From Phycisphaerae bacterium (GTDB lineage: Bacteria > Planctomycetota > Phycisphaerae > UBA1845 > PWPN01), in the NCBI GenBank assembly GCA_012719955.1, contig JAAXZI010000039.1:1-58429 (forward strand): a stretch of DNA of 58,429 bases, given 5' to 3'. This document shows, one piece after another, positions 1-8,786 of this stretch. The notes under the pieces are model-generated. The model was not told the DNA's origin. It was given only the letters and a program-made list of their open reading frames with translations, and ran no database searches. Both the position numbers and the translations under genes were made by a program. How positions within the stretch are numbered: position 1 is the first letter of the stretch; each line of letters begins with the position of its first letter.

Positions 1-97
1 ACCCAAGGCGAGCGTCCTTCGTCGGCCCGGAAGACCGAAAATACCTCGAAAACGGGGCAGGCGCAACGGGGGGAGCGCTGTACAATGGCGGAACACA

Positions 98-117
98 GCC
101 CGGCGGCGTAGCCGGGC
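98..117. terminator. hairpin downstream of ADP-ribosylglycohydrolase gene
   Basis: A 7-bp perfect stem (GCCCGGC / GCCGGGC, loop GGCGTA) lies about 55 bases beyond the stop codon of the minus-strand gene ending at 173. No T-tract follows on the minus strand, so it may be a weak or Rho-assisted terminator, or just a GC-rich palindrome. Nothing else is recognisable in bases 1-172. Confidence 0.3.
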
Positions 118-172
118 AAGGTCAAATGGGAAATGTCGGGTGACGGTTCTCAGCTTAATAACCGTTGCGATG

Positions 173-1189
173 CTACTCGGCACAACCTGGAATGGATCTC
201 TCAGAGGCTGCCGCACCCAATTTAGCCAGTGTGTCCGCCAGTTCCAGCAGATCGTGGCACGAGTAAGCCGGTGGGCGGGGGGACTTGCAGGCCAGTAGCG
301 TGTGAATCCATCGGGCTGGAAAATCGCTCTCACCGCGGACTGCTCCAACCAAAGCCCCGGCAATACAGGCGTTCGTGTCGGTGTCTCCACCCTGGGCAAC
401 GGTCTGGACCAGGGCTTCTTCAACGGAAGGGCTATGCCGCAGCTGGAAGAAGGCATTTTGCAGGGCCGTCAGAACCCAGCCCATCTGGCGGTAGAAGTCT
501 TTCGGTGCATGATCTTTGGCGTTGGTCATCGCATTCAGCACGCCGGAGCGGCTCGCCGCGGGACGCGACTGCATGAATTCCAGGGCTTCCCGGTAGACCT
601 CCGCCGGTCCAGCCCCGGTGCGGACGGCCAGTGCAATGGCATAGGTGAAGGCCACGCAAGCCTCCTGGCAGGTCTCATGCGGGTGACTGAGTTTCGAATC
701 CCGGCATGACAGCTCGGCCAGCTTTTCAGCGTTCAGCTTCCAGCCGAAGACCCCCAGCGGGCTCTGACGCATCAGCGAACCGTTGGCCTGGCTTTCCTGT
801 GAGGCTCGTGCCCGCATCTGCTCTGCGATGCCGGTACCGCTGGACAGGGCACTACCGAATGCTCGTGCGGTGGTTCCGCCTACATCAAAAGGACCGCTCT
901 GATACCACTGGATGTAGGCTGCCGCTACCGCGTCATCCTCATAGCGTCCTTGCTCAACCAGACTGCGGGCCAATGCCAACGCGAGCTCCGTGTCGTCCGT
1001 GATTTGCCCTGGGAGCAATCCGAACGGTCCGCCGCCAACCAGATCCCGCACGCCCTTGGGATATCGCTTTTTGATCTGTTCTGCAGGCTCGAACTCCACT
1101 GTGGTGCCAAGTGCATCACCGATGGCCTGCCCAAGGAGGGCTCCACGAGCACGATTAAGAACGGCGGGATCGATCTCCTGAACGCTCAT
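173..1189 (-). CDS. ADP-ribosylglycohydrolase family protein (DraG-like)
   Basis: 338 residues. Family members remove ADP-ribose from modified proteins or small molecules using a binuclear Mg/Mn centre; they act in the cytoplasm. The two metal-binding signatures are visible: GDALG/TDDTE near residues 24-68 and GGDTDTN at about 267. The start at 1189 is chosen over an upstream in-frame ATG at 1279 because GGAGG lies just ahead of it and because the longer form would overlap the HEPN gene. It is the last gene of a closely spaced minus-strand run (HNH, HEPN, this gene). That context suggests reversal of a toxin-type or defence-type ADP-ribosylation rather than nitrogenase control, but this is inference; no nif structural genes are nearby. 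Confidence 0.88.
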   Translation of the reverse strand: MSVQEIDPAVLNRARGALLGQAIGDALGTTVEFEPAEQIKKRYPKGVRDLVGGGPFGLLPGQITDDTELALALARSLVEQGRYEDDAVAAAYIQWYQSGPFDVGGTTARAFGSALSSGTGIAEQMRARASQESQANGSLMRQSPLGVFGWKLNAEKLAELSCRDSKLSHPHETCQEACVAFTYAIALAVRTGAGPAEVYREALEFMQSRPAASRSGVLNAMTNAKDHAPKDFYRQMGWVLTALQNAFFQLRHSPSVEEALVQTVAQGGDTDTNACIAGALVGAVRGESDFPARWIHTLLACKSPRPPAYSCHDLLELADTLAKLGAAASERSIPGCAE

Positions 1190-1214
1190 AAAATCCTCCG
1201 TCTGCTTAACGAAC

Positions 1215-1901
1215 TCACAGTGGCTCCGGCGGATAACACAATTCCGGCCAGTCATCCCCGCAGCCCTGCTCAATGACAATATGTAACAGCACCGGCACGA
1301 GTTGGTGCAGCGTCTGGGTCCCGTACTTCAATGCTGTGCGGTTCAAGCGGCTGCCTCGTGTGCTGGCCCCATGCACAATCTGACCCCGCAGCACGAAAAT
1401 GCGGTCGAGCACCTGCTTGAGAATGACGGCATGCTCTCGTTTTTTCAGATGGCAGTCCAGCCAATTCACATCTGCCGTTGCCCACCCCTTGGCCTTGGGG
1501 TGGTTGGGATTCCGCCAGAAGATCTGTGACATGTAAGGGTCGCCCAGAACTCGCTTGATGAGGCCATGGTGCTTGTGCAGGGTGGACCCGATCAGCAGAT
1601 TATCCATTCGGCAGATTCGGTCGAGGAAATCGCACCGGGCCTGACTGTCGCCATCGGGGGCATTCAGTTCCGGATTCCACCGGCTGTAGAGACTGTTTAG
1701 GGCAATCCACATGAAGATGAACTTCCCCTCCAACTCGTCTTCCGGGAATTCGATTGCCCGCATCAGCCAGGACAGGGAGCGGTGGACGCGAATCTGCCAG
1801 TTCTGGTGTACATTGTTGGTAACAACGCAGCGGGCCTTGAATCGAGTTCGCAGAGAGGCAGGGGCAAGATCAGGCAGGACGGTAGCGGATGAACTGGCCA
1901 T
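1215..1901 (-). CDS. HEPN-domain protein (candidate ribonuclease)
   Basis: 228 residues, mostly helical, with an R-x4-H motif (R172 to H177, in RGQIVHG) near the end of a long helix. This is the catalytic signature of HEPN RNases in defence and toxin systems. No other domain is recognised. Start: ATG at 1901 with AGGAGGAG about 10 bases upstream; this Shine-Dalgarno overlaps the stop codon of the HNH gene, so the two are probably translationally coupled. HEPN proteins often act as abortive-infection RNases. Here the neighbours (HNH nuclease, ADP-ribosylglycohydrolase) support a defence or toxin role, but the substrate is unknown. A non-catalytic Apea-type HEPN function cannot be excluded. Confidence 0.65.
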   Translation of the reverse strand: MASSSATVLPDLAPASLRTRFKARCVVTNNVHQNWQIRVHRSLSWLMRAIEFPEDELEGKFIFMWIALNSLYSRWNPELNAPDGDSQARCDFLDRICRMDNLLIGSTLHKHHGLIKRVLGDPYMSQIFWRNPNHPKAKGWATADVNWLDCHLKKREHAVILKQVLDRIFVLRGQIVHGASTRGSRLNRTALKYGTQTLHQLVPVLLHIVIEQGCGDDWPELCYPPEPL

Positions 1902-1916
1902 GGGCAGATCTCCTCC

Positions 1917-2300
1917 TCATGCGATCAGCAGTTTATGCCTCTGGTGCCACTCCAGGGCCTCACGAGCCGGGCGGTATTCCACACGGTCGGGCAGCCGGAT
2001 CACCGTACTATCGAACTCCACCAGCCGGTCTTCCGTCGGTCGGGTGGAGTCCAGCACTGGGGAGACTTTCACTCTGTACTCCGGTGTCACCGTAAACAAC
2101 CCCTCGTCAAAGCACCAGTGATGCACCGGGCAGAGTCCCAGGCCATTTCGCGGATCGTCGTTGGAGGACAGCTCGAAGGGGATCACATGGGCCGCCTCAC
2201 AGATGCTGTGCCCCGTCACGGCGACCAGGTGGAGTCCACAAACGGAGCAGCTGTCCTGGTACAGACCTCTCACCAGGCGACGAAAACCCGTTCCATTCAT
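1917..2300 (-). CDS. HNH endonuclease domain protein
   Basis: 127 residues. Zinc-binding HNH fold: CxxC at C18/C21, the first histidine in EAAHVIPF (H38), the asparagine in RNGLGLC (N52), and a CPVHHWC segment (C57, H60/H61, C63). This pattern is typical of the C-terminal nuclease of restriction-like proteins, which are usually longer (about 250-300 aa). Here almost no N-terminal domain is left. In-frame codons upstream of the ATG stay open and coding-like for about 20 codons to a TAG, so the gene may be a truncated derivative. Start ATG 2300 with AAGGA directly upstream. It lies 46 bases after the frameshifted gene and 15 bases before the HEPN gene, in an apparent operon. Confidence 0.8.
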   Translation of the reverse strand: MNGTGFRRLVRGLYQDSCSVCGLHLVAVTGHSICEAAHVIPFELSSNDDPRNGLGLCPVHHWCFDEGLFTVTPEYRVKVSPVLDSTRPTEDRLVEFDSTVIRLPDRVEYRPAREALEWHQRHKLLIA

Positions 2301-2346
2301 TTCCTTCGAGGGTATCCGGGCCAGCGGTGTCGTCTCCCGCGCCCCG

Positions 2347-3676
2347 TCAACAGTTGGTCTTTCCCTCTATCCAGTCACCAGGTGGACTCCCCGGCCACAG
2401 ATCTCGCTCAAAAAATGCGTGCGGAACCGGCTTGCCGACTGAACCGGGTGCGCCCAGGTTGCAGTGATCCAAATAATCAATGTCGGCGTGGATAGCGGCC
2501 CACCATTCTGCTCCCTCGTTTGCAAATCCCTCACATGCCTTGCCAGCGGCCCACTCCGCTGCCTCAGTGTCCTGAATGTTAGCCGCGGCATTCAGGACAT
2601 ACTGCACAACCAACGCAAACACACCAGCGCCATACATCCTCCAAAAGGCGTCCAAATCCTTCTCGCACCATCGATCCGCTGCCGCACGCGTTATGGCGTT
2701 TGCCTCTTCAGCAACATGAGCCGGCAAAGGTGCTCCCGATACGCACACCTGGCGGCAAGCTTCGATAAGCTCGTCCAGTTGGTCGGAGTGCGCTTGCCAC
2801 TGGCGCGGCATGCTGGGCAGATGGGATGCCGGTCTGGCCCGCTGCATACAACGAACGGCCAGCGCGAGCCGCCCCAGATTGCAAAGATTCAAAAACGCGT
2901 AATATGCCTTGTATATTGGCACATCCATTTCACTCGAAACCGCGTCCGCGGGAACAGCCTGTACTCCGAGGAATTCATTATCGAAGATGACTTCCGGTGA
3001 CTTGAAATAGGCCTCCAGGAAGTCTTGCACGGACGTCCGGCACGGCCTCAGGAGCGATTCCTCATGCTCAAACATATACAGCGTGCCGTCCTTCTTCACA
3101 AGAAACGCGTTTCCAATCCCATCCTCGGCGACCTCCATCAGGAATACGTCCGGATCCGGGTATTCCAGCCCGGCCTGCTCACACTCTTCTGGCGAGGGCC
3201 CCATGTCTTTGAACCAGGAACAAGTATAACCCAGACGCTCCTGGAAGAATCTGGGCGAAGACACAGACCCCGTCTCATTGATGCTCAGCCCAGGCGCGGC
3301 TTGAGCAATATCGAGCACAACTGCCGGAGGCAACTGTGGCCAGGACAGGAGCAGTGTTTTGAGGTAATCGGGATCCAGGAGCGGATACTGAAGAATGCGC
3401 TGCCCCCCCGCCCAGGTCGACCTGCAGACCGAAATCCGCTCCCGTTGGACAGATGCGCAGTGCGATGTTCCGGATCCGGTCTGCCCATTGCTGAAGCCTG
3501 GTTCCCGACCCACTCCACGCTTCCTTGATCAGCCGTGTGAGTTGTTCGGCATTCGAGACTCTGCTCAGCCACGTGACGGCTGGGCCACGGTCAATCCTGT
3601 TCTCCTGCAGCGCTCGCGTCGCTACGCTTCGCAAGTAGTCGCAATCAAATGGCGGTGTTAGAGTATGGCCATTCAT
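2347..3676 (-). pseudogene. SMI1/KNR4-like (immunity-type) gene broken by a frameshift in a G7 tract
   Basis: Two overlapping minus-strand reading frames make one protein of about 440 residues. The first starts at 3676 (MNGHTLTPPF) and reads to about 3409. Coding then continues in another frame from about 3405 (GGQRILQYPLLDPDYL) to the stop at 2347. The switch coincides with a run of seven C (3403-3409; G on the coding strand). The C-terminal part has a segment like the SMI1/KNR4 or SUKH fold (DVFLMEVAEDGIGNAF, then LVKKDGTLYMFEHEE), a fold typical of immunity proteins paired with Rhs or Wap toxins. The rest is not recognised. The break may be a real mutation, programmed slippage, or a sequencing/assembly indel at a homopolymer. 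Confidence 0.55.
3403..3409. repeat. C7 homopolymer at the frameshift point
   Basis: Seven consecutive C on the plus strand (G7 on the coding strand) at exactly the point where the coding frame changes in the SMI1-like gene. One base added or lost here restores a continuous frame. Confidence 0.75.
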
Positions 3677-3698
3677 GCTACGTTCACCGCCCCGTGGC

Positions 3699-3989
3699 TT
3701 AGTAACCCATGCGCCTGCGCCAGTAATCCCAATTATGGGGCGCAACCACGTTGTCACCAGTTGCCTGCATCAGGTTATCAAGTACTGACACCTCATCCAT
3801 GATGCTCATTTGCCCACTTCTTCTAATTGTCTGCGAAATACCTGCTATCTCAGCCAACGCGGGGGCCACGATCATACCCAGGATAGTGACGCCCAACATA
3901 ACCCCGCCCGCAATGACTGTTCCTTTGTCAGCACGATCTGCACAATCTGACAACTCGGTGTTGCATTTAACAAGTGTGCTGGTACACAT
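3699..3989 (-). CDS. small membrane protein next to Rhs remnant
   Basis: 96 residues with a Cys-containing N-terminus (C2, C9, C16) and one predicted transmembrane segment (about residues 24-48, Gly/Val/Ile-rich) followed by a charged tail. ATG at 3989 has GGAG six bases upstream and an in-frame stop immediately before it, so it is an independent start rather than a continuation of the Rhs frame. It ends 22 bases before the frameshifted SMI1-like gene. Its position between an Rhs-core fragment and an immunity-like gene suggests a toxin tip, accessory protein or immunity protein, but I recognise no family. Confidence 0.45.
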   Translation of the reverse strand: MCTSTLVKCNTELSDCADRADKGTVIAGGVMLGVTILGMIVAPALAEIAGISQTIRRSGQMSIMDEVSVLDNLMQATGDNVVAPHNWDYWRRRMGY

Positions 3990-4098
3990 ACTTTACTCCG
4001 GCGTGCATGTCAACGAAGCTACACTTGGCCGCATCTTGGCCGTTCTAACGTGGGATCCAATATGACGAGCAGATGCAACTACTGGTATACTGTCTGGT

Positions 4099-4362
4099 TC
4101 ATGCCGTCGCTGCAGCACATGCTCGGATCGAATGCCGGGATGTGTAGAGTTGGCACCTCTGAATCACCACTTCGTTTGTGGTGTCGCACGCCCCATTTGG
4201 ATCACGACTCACGAACCGCCCCGGCTTCGGGCTGTGCCAGCGGTTGCGGTTGTAGTAGAAGCCCCTCTGGCAGGGCGACGACGGAAGAGAGTCGGCCGTA
4301 AACGCGTTGTAGAAGAACAGCCCCTGATTCTGGCCAGCCTGGTAGCCTTCTGTAAACGGCAC
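4099..4362 (-). pseudogene. Rhs repeat-associated core fragment
   Basis: 87 codons from a GTG at 4362, with the hallmark end of the Rhs core: FYNAF, then GFYYNRNRWHSPKPGRFVSRD followed by PNG, equivalent to the Y-x-RYY-P-x-GRF-x-S-x-DP signature. Full Rhs proteins exceed 1000 residues and carry dozens of YD repeats; none are found upstream, and a stop codon lies four codons before the first legible core residues. After SRDPNG the frame runs only about 35 more residues. This is therefore a remnant or displaced C-terminal cassette of a polymorphic toxin. The downstream small membrane protein and SMI1-like gene fit the toxin/immunity arrangement. Confidence 0.6.
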
Positions 4363-4744
4363 GGGGGTGAAGCCGTCCGACTATCTCATGGACCTGCCCG
4401 CGCGGGTCGCGGCCACGGCCCTGGGCCAGCTCGATCCATTCCTGCCGGATAATGGAAGACGGTTCGCGCTGCTGCTTCAGCTTCGGTCACTTCCTCAATG
4501 ACGGCCCCGGCAAGCTAACCTGCAACCCGCTGCCGCAGCTTTCACTTCGGCCAAGGGAATTGCTCGAACGCTTACTTGTAGCGACGATACGACGATAACC
4601 TGGGGGATCGGAACTTCAGCCTCGGCATGCCCCCCGCCCTGGGCCCCAAACGGCATGCACCGCTTGGGCAAGAAAATCCGGGCCACACACCCTAATGCCG
4701 GGAAAGTACGCTAAACAGCGTTCAGAACAGGACTTGCATTCAAC
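4363..4744. other. gene-free stretch, possibly decayed Rhs sequence
   Basis: No reading frame here has a convincing start, RBS or recognisable protein. Position suggests eroded upstream Rhs sequence, but I cannot read YD repeats in any frame. Confidence 0.35.
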
Positions 4745-4817
4745 AGCGGGCGACGAGGCTCGAACTCGCAACATTCAGCTTGGAAGGCTGATGCTCTACC
4801 AATTGAGCTACGCCCGC
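4745..4817 (-). tRNA. tRNA-Gly (anticodon UCC)
   Basis: Read on the minus strand: acceptor stem GCGGGCG pairs with CGCCCGC, D arm GCTC...GAGC, anticodon stem TCAGC/GCTGA with loop CTTCCAA (anticodon TCC), T arm GCGAG/CTCGT (with a G-T pair) and loop TTCGAGC, discriminator T. The 3' CCA is not encoded. It decodes GGA/GGG glycine codons. It stands alone between the Rhs region and the PEP-synthase-like gene; such tRNA genes are common insertion borders, and the accessory run begins on its downstream side. Confidence 0.95.
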
Positions 4818-4867
4818 AAGTCACCGATCGGCAAAGACTTATGCCCATCCAACCGCTCGGCATCCAT

Positions 4868-4905
4868 GGCCTTGTGCCGGCCATGGGGCCTTGTACCGGC
4901 CATGG
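4868..4905. repeat. 19-bp tandem duplication
   Basis: GGCCTTGTGCCGGCCATGG (4868-4886) is followed directly by GGCCTTGTACCGGCCATGG (4887-4905), 18 of 19 bases identical. Each contains the palindromic core CCGGCCATGG/CCATGGCC. It lies 50-90 bases upstream of tRNA-Gly on that gene's strand. The rest of the 4818-5309 gap shows no gene, only a loose repeat of GGTGGATACA at about 5090 and 5113. Confidence 0.7.
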
Positions 4906-5309
4906 ACCACTACATGATACCTTTTCGAATCGTCCAGGCAAGTTTTCCGGCCGGTAGAGCCATTCCGGCCGGGCGATCCCCGCTACCGGCGGGCATCCAG
5001 GATCGCCTCCCCCCTGCCCATGTCGGCGGGCCGGCGGATGCCGCTGACCTGGGCTGTTCGCGCGTGCGGGTGGCAGGTCCCCGCCGGTGGATACACGTGG
5101 TCGGATCATCGCGGTGGATACATGACGCCGCCCCCGAGGCTACCAGTCACGGGCGGGGAATACAAGCCGCGATTCGCCGGCCGTTGACTCGCCAGGGGCG
5201 TGGTCTGGGCGGTTCGACGGCGAAGGCAGATGCACCGGCGGGATGGCCTTGAACCCGTTCCCCACTTGCCGGGGACTTGGGCACGGGCCGCCTGAAAGGC
5301 ACGCTTCCG

Positions 5310-8300
5310 TCACTTCTCTACCGCACCCCCCAGGGGCAAGGGGATGGCCGCATCGATAACGGCATTGATTTTGACCGCATAGCTGGTGCGGGCGGCAATG
5401 TCCGCATCGGTTACCAGGTGGACATCCAGCAACCTGTCGCTGGCGTATCCGGTCCGCAGGTAGTTCTGTTCCGCCAGGCTCAGGCTCCAGCCTTCCAGCC
5501 AGAGCAACAGCGCCTCTCGCTGGGCTTGGTTTCCCTGGAAGTGCACCAGCAGGTCGATGTCGCTGCCCGGCCCCGCCGTCGCATTGGCGGTGGATCCGAT
5601 CAGGTAGAGAGCGCGGACGCCAAAGCGCCTGGGATCCAGGCGCAGCGCGAGCTGCTCGGCCATCCGCTGGCGCCATCGCCAGAAGTCCTCCGAACGTGCC
5701 TCAACCGGCTTGACTTCGACCGGGGGTACCTCACTCGGCACGGCGGGCTCGGCAAGAAATCCGATCGCCCTGCCCAGATCGGCGTTCATCAGGATTCTGA
5801 GGATCCGGCCATCCTTGCAGCCGGGCACATCGATCACGCGCAACACGTCGGAGAGGTGTTCGTATTCAGGCAGCATGCCCGCCAGCATGTTGGGCGCGCT
5901 GTTGAGCAGATGCTCGTTGAATACCACGCCCGACTCGTCGGGATAGAGCGGGATGTACCGGATTCCCGCCTCGACCATGTCCTGGAAGAAGTGCGTGCCA
6001 AACGACAGCTCGGGGGCATAGGCCCCCTTCCTGCGGGCGATCTCGATCAGCACGGCGGTATTGCTGATGTCGGAATAGGTGACCTGCACGCCCTGCCGGA
6101 TATCGCCGCGGCTGCCCCAGCGTCCCGGCCCCATGAGAATGAAACGGCGTTTGGGCAGGAGAGCGTTCAGCCGCCCCACCGCGCGGCCGATGTCGACCAG
6201 CGCGTCCCGGCTCGTCTGCCGGGCGTAGCCTTCCGGCGAGACATAGACCACATGGGAAATGTCGGGCACGCGCCCGTTGGAGATGAACCTGTTCGCGGTG
6301 AACAGGATTTGGCGGTCGGGAATGTCCTGCGGAATGACGCTGGGGGCCACCTCGTCCGCGGTGTACTGCGGCCGGCACTGCAGCAGATAAAACGTCTGGC
6401 CATCCGAAGCGAACTCGATATCCACCGACGTCTCCAGTTCTTTCCGCAGGGTCAGCAGGATGGCCCGCATCCGCTGGATGAAGGGGGTACGGGTCACCAA
6501 CCCTTCGAAGGTCACGACCAGCTCGTCGCGGGTCACGTCCAGCTCGATACCGGAGGTCGAAGCAATGTTACCCTGATTATAGACCGAAACGAGGTGGTGC
6601 AGATTCGGGATTTCGTGACCATGTTCGCGCAGGAGCCGGTCCAGGGGGATGGTTTCAAAGCTGCGGGTCTCGAGATTGATCACATCAACCCGCGAAGGAG
6701 AGTAATGGCGGATCTCTTCCGGGCTGACATTGACACGTAACCCGGGCTGCCCCGGCGAAATAAGGATCGGATAGTCATCGCTCACGCGGTCCACCGCGCG
6801 CGTACCGAGCCCGGGCACCATGCGCACCAAGCCGTCATCGCGTTTGAGCCGCGGCGACCAGCGAAACTCATTGCTGCTGAACGCCACCCCCGAGAAGACC
6901 GGCAGGACATAGGGCCCCACGCGCGTCCCGACCACCTCCTGGATCATGATTCCCATCTCCTCGTGGAAATCCAGCAGGCCGTGCTCGGCGCGGTAGAGAA
7001 TCGGATCGGGCCCGAACACCGAGGCGTATATCTCGGCGATGGCGTCCTGCAGGGCCTCAAGCCGCTCCTGTTTGGTGCCCTGGTTGGCCAGGAAGAGGCT
7101 TCTGTACTTGCCGTAAAACCCCGAGCCGATGCGATCCTCGAGCAGGCTGGAGCTGCGCACGATGATGGGGTGCTCCCCGAATTCGTCCAGGGCCAGCGAG
7201 AGCCCTTTTGAGATGTCCGCGGGGAAGCGGGCGTGCTTGAAGAGCTGGATGATGTTGGGGTATTCGACGCGGATCTGCTCGAGATCCTTGTACTTCTGCT
7301 CGTTCACATCCCCAAGATCGTTGTAGCGCAGAAACTCGGTCAGGCAGTCGGCGGTCAAATACCAGGTTCTGGGCGTCTTGATGTCCTGCAAAAGCGGCTC
7401 TCTGGCCGCCGCCCGGCGCAACACCTGCTGGGCGAGGAACAGGCCGGTGCTCTTGCCGCCCAGCCGCCCGTTGCTGCCGGCCGGATAGATGATTCGCGGG
7501 GCCAGGTCGAAGAAGTCCGAGACCTGCAGGTGGCGCTTGGCCAGATTGATGAAGTCGGCGTGGTCGGAGAAGAACCGGCGGATCAGGGAGACGAGCAGCC
7601 ACTTCTCGGTGGAGGGGGCGAGGCCGCCCTCGCTCCCGGCCAGGGTGCGATACTGCAGGAGCGCATCGATGATCTGGTCGAGCGGCGTGTCGCCGGAATC
7701 CACCGCCTTGATGAGAAAACTGAGCTTGTTCTCCTGGATCCACTTGTGCAGACACGCGAGAATCTCCGCGTCGCTCAGGTGGCGGGCGGCGATCGCAAAT
7801 ACCCGGTCGCTCACCTCCAGGATGCTCTCGCGGGACTGCTTCTGGCTGGGCCGGTTGCCGTCGGCGATACTTTCGGCATTCCCCACCGAGAAGTCGGAGC
7901 CGAAGGTGTTCAGCACCTGGCGCGACTCCTTGACCCCGCTCCAGAACAGGTGGTACAGCATTTTGCGCGAGATCTGGAGGTAGAGCTTTTCGTCGGTCCG
8001 CCGCAGCAGGTCGACAATCACCATCCATTGGTGATGGTTGTTCGCGGCCGGCTCGCGCTGCGCGGATTGCCACTCGCGCAACTGTTTTTCGAGCTTCCGA
8101 TGGAAGACCGTCTGGCCGATACGATCGGCGATGGTACGGAGAAGTTTGCGCTCCTTTTCAAGGAACACCCCCTCGTCCGAGGCGGGCACCTCGCGAATGT
8201 AGGAGACCTCGACGCAGCCGATGGCCCGACCATCCTCTTCGATGGGCACGGCATCCGACCACTGCGTGTGGACGTAGTCAGGCGGCTCGTAGACCTCGTC

Positions 8301-8498
8301 GTGGCAGACAATCCGCGCCCGACAGAGCTTCGGGTATTGCCAGCCGAGGGGCAGCGTCGCGATGATGTCGCGAAAGATGTCCGGCAGGGACCGGGCATCG
8401 TCGGCCAGCAGTTCCTCAACCTGGTAGAGGCAGTCCAGTTCCTTGGCACGCTCGCGCAGGATTCTGAACCGGTCGTCCGCCTGTCGACTGTTGCTCAT
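5310..8498 (-). CDS. PEP-synthase-like ATP-grasp protein with N-terminal sensor and C-terminal nucleotidyltransferase
   Basis: 1062 residues. Order of parts: a GAF-like sensor domain (about 10-145, KELDCLY...LGWQYP), nearly the same as in the histidine kinase at 12164-13312; a helical linker; a PPDK/PEP-synthase N-terminal ATP-grasp region from about 335 (glycine-rich RLGGKSTG at 345-352, IIVRSSSLLEDR, then FYLLQCRPQ); a segment with GPGRWGSRGD; and a nucleotidyltransferase domain from 968 (GSTANATAGPGSDIDLLVHF). The phosphohistidine swivelling domain and the PEP-binding barrel of true PEP synthase are missing, so it is unlikely to make PEP; ATP-dependent phosphoryl or nucleotidyl transfer under sensor control is inferred. 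Start at 8498 (MSNSRQ) rather than 8645, because the shared sensor starts just after it and the extra 49 residues look non-coding. Confidence 0.8.
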   Translation of the reverse strand: MSNSRQADDRFRILRERAKELDCLYQVEELLADDARSLPDIFRDIIATLPLGWQYPKLCRARIVCHDEVYEPPDYVHTQWSDAVPIEEDGRAIGCVEVSYIREVPASDEGVFLEKERKLLRTIADRIGQTVFHRKLEKQLREWQSAQREPAANNHHQWMVIVDLLRRTDEKLYLQISRKMLYHLFWSGVKESRQVLNTFGSDFSVGNAESIADGNRPSQKQSRESILEVSDRVFAIAARHLSDAEILACLHKWIQENKLSFLIKAVDSGDTPLDQIIDALLQYRTLAGSEGGLAPSTEKWLLVSLIRRFFSDHADFINLAKRHLQVSDFFDLAPRIIYPAGSNGRLGGKSTGLFLAQQVLRRAAAREPLLQDIKTPRTWYLTADCLTEFLRYNDLGDVNEQKYKDLEQIRVEYPNIIQLFKHARFPADISKGLSLALDEFGEHPIIVRSSSLLEDRIGSGFYGKYRSLFLANQGTKQERLEALQDAIAEIYASVFGPDPILYRAEHGLLDFHEEMGIMIQEVVGTRVGPYVLPVFSGVAFSSNEFRWSPRLKRDDGLVRMVPGLGTRAVDRVSDDYPILISPGQPGLRVNVSPEEIRHYSPSRVDVINLETRSFETIPLDRLLREHGHEIPNLHHLVSVYNQGNIASTSGIELDVTRDELVVTFEGLVTRTPFIQRMRAILLTLRKELETSVDIEFASDGQTFYLLQCRPQYTADEVAPSVIPQDIPDRQILFTANRFISNGRVPDISHVVYVSPEGYARQTSRDALVDIGRAVGRLNALLPKRRFILMGPGRWGSRGDIRQGVQVTYSDISNTAVLIEIARRKGAYAPELSFGTHFFQDMVEAGIRYIPLYPDESGVVFNEHLLNSAPNMLAGMLPEYEHLSDVLRVIDVPGCKDGRILRILMNADLGRAIGFLAEPAVPSEVPPVEVKPVEARSEDFWRWRQRMAEQLALRLDPRRFGVRALYLIGSTANATAGPGSDIDLLVHFQGNQAQREALLLWLEGWSLSLAEQNYLRTGYASDRLLDVHLVTDADIAARTSYAVKINAVIDAAIPLPLGGAVEK

Positions 8499-8663
8499 CG
8501 GCTGCGCCTTTCGCGTTCGTGACTTTTCAGGATGCCCACACCCAAACGAACGGGACAGCTCGATCCGGCGTGCCTTATCCGCGTGACAGACCGTGGCCCG
8601 GGGCCAGCCGCCAGGCGCCCTGTTCCAGTGCCGTTTCCAGCGCACCAGTTGCTCGGCGGATCA

Positions 8664-8682
8664 GGCGGGCAAGATGCCCGCC
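8664..8682. terminator. hairpin in GDH / PEP-synthase-like intergenic region
   Basis: Perfect 7-bp stem GGCGGGC / GCCCGCC with loop AAGAT. Together with the stronger hairpin at 8708-8732 it lies just beyond the glutamate dehydrogenase stop on the minus strand. No T-run follows. Confidence 0.35.
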
Positions 8683-8707
8683 CTCCAGAACGGCCAGCCC
8701 ATCCCCC

Positions 8708-8732
8708 GGCCCCGGGCCGTCCACCCGGGGCC
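8708..8732. terminator. strong hairpin after glutamate dehydrogenase
   Basis: A 9-bp perfect stem GGCCCCGGG / CCCGGGGCC with a 7-base loop, 55 bases past the stop of the minus-strand gene at 8787. It probably separates glutamate dehydrogenase from the downstream PEP-synthase-like gene, although the T-tract of a classical intrinsic terminator is absent. The 8499-8786 gap holds no gene. Confidence 0.5.
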
Positions 8733-8786
8733 GCTATAGTGGCAACGCCGGCACGAAGTCGCGGAAGTCTCCAACCGCGAGCGGCA

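Noticed and set aside
4695-5252. 185-codon open frame on the plus strand
   Set aside because: Runs across the tRNA-Gly gene and a tandem repeat; no motif.
5277-6740. 487-codon open frame on the plus strand
   Set aside because: Antisense to the PEP-synthase-like gene, no recognisable motif, no RBS.
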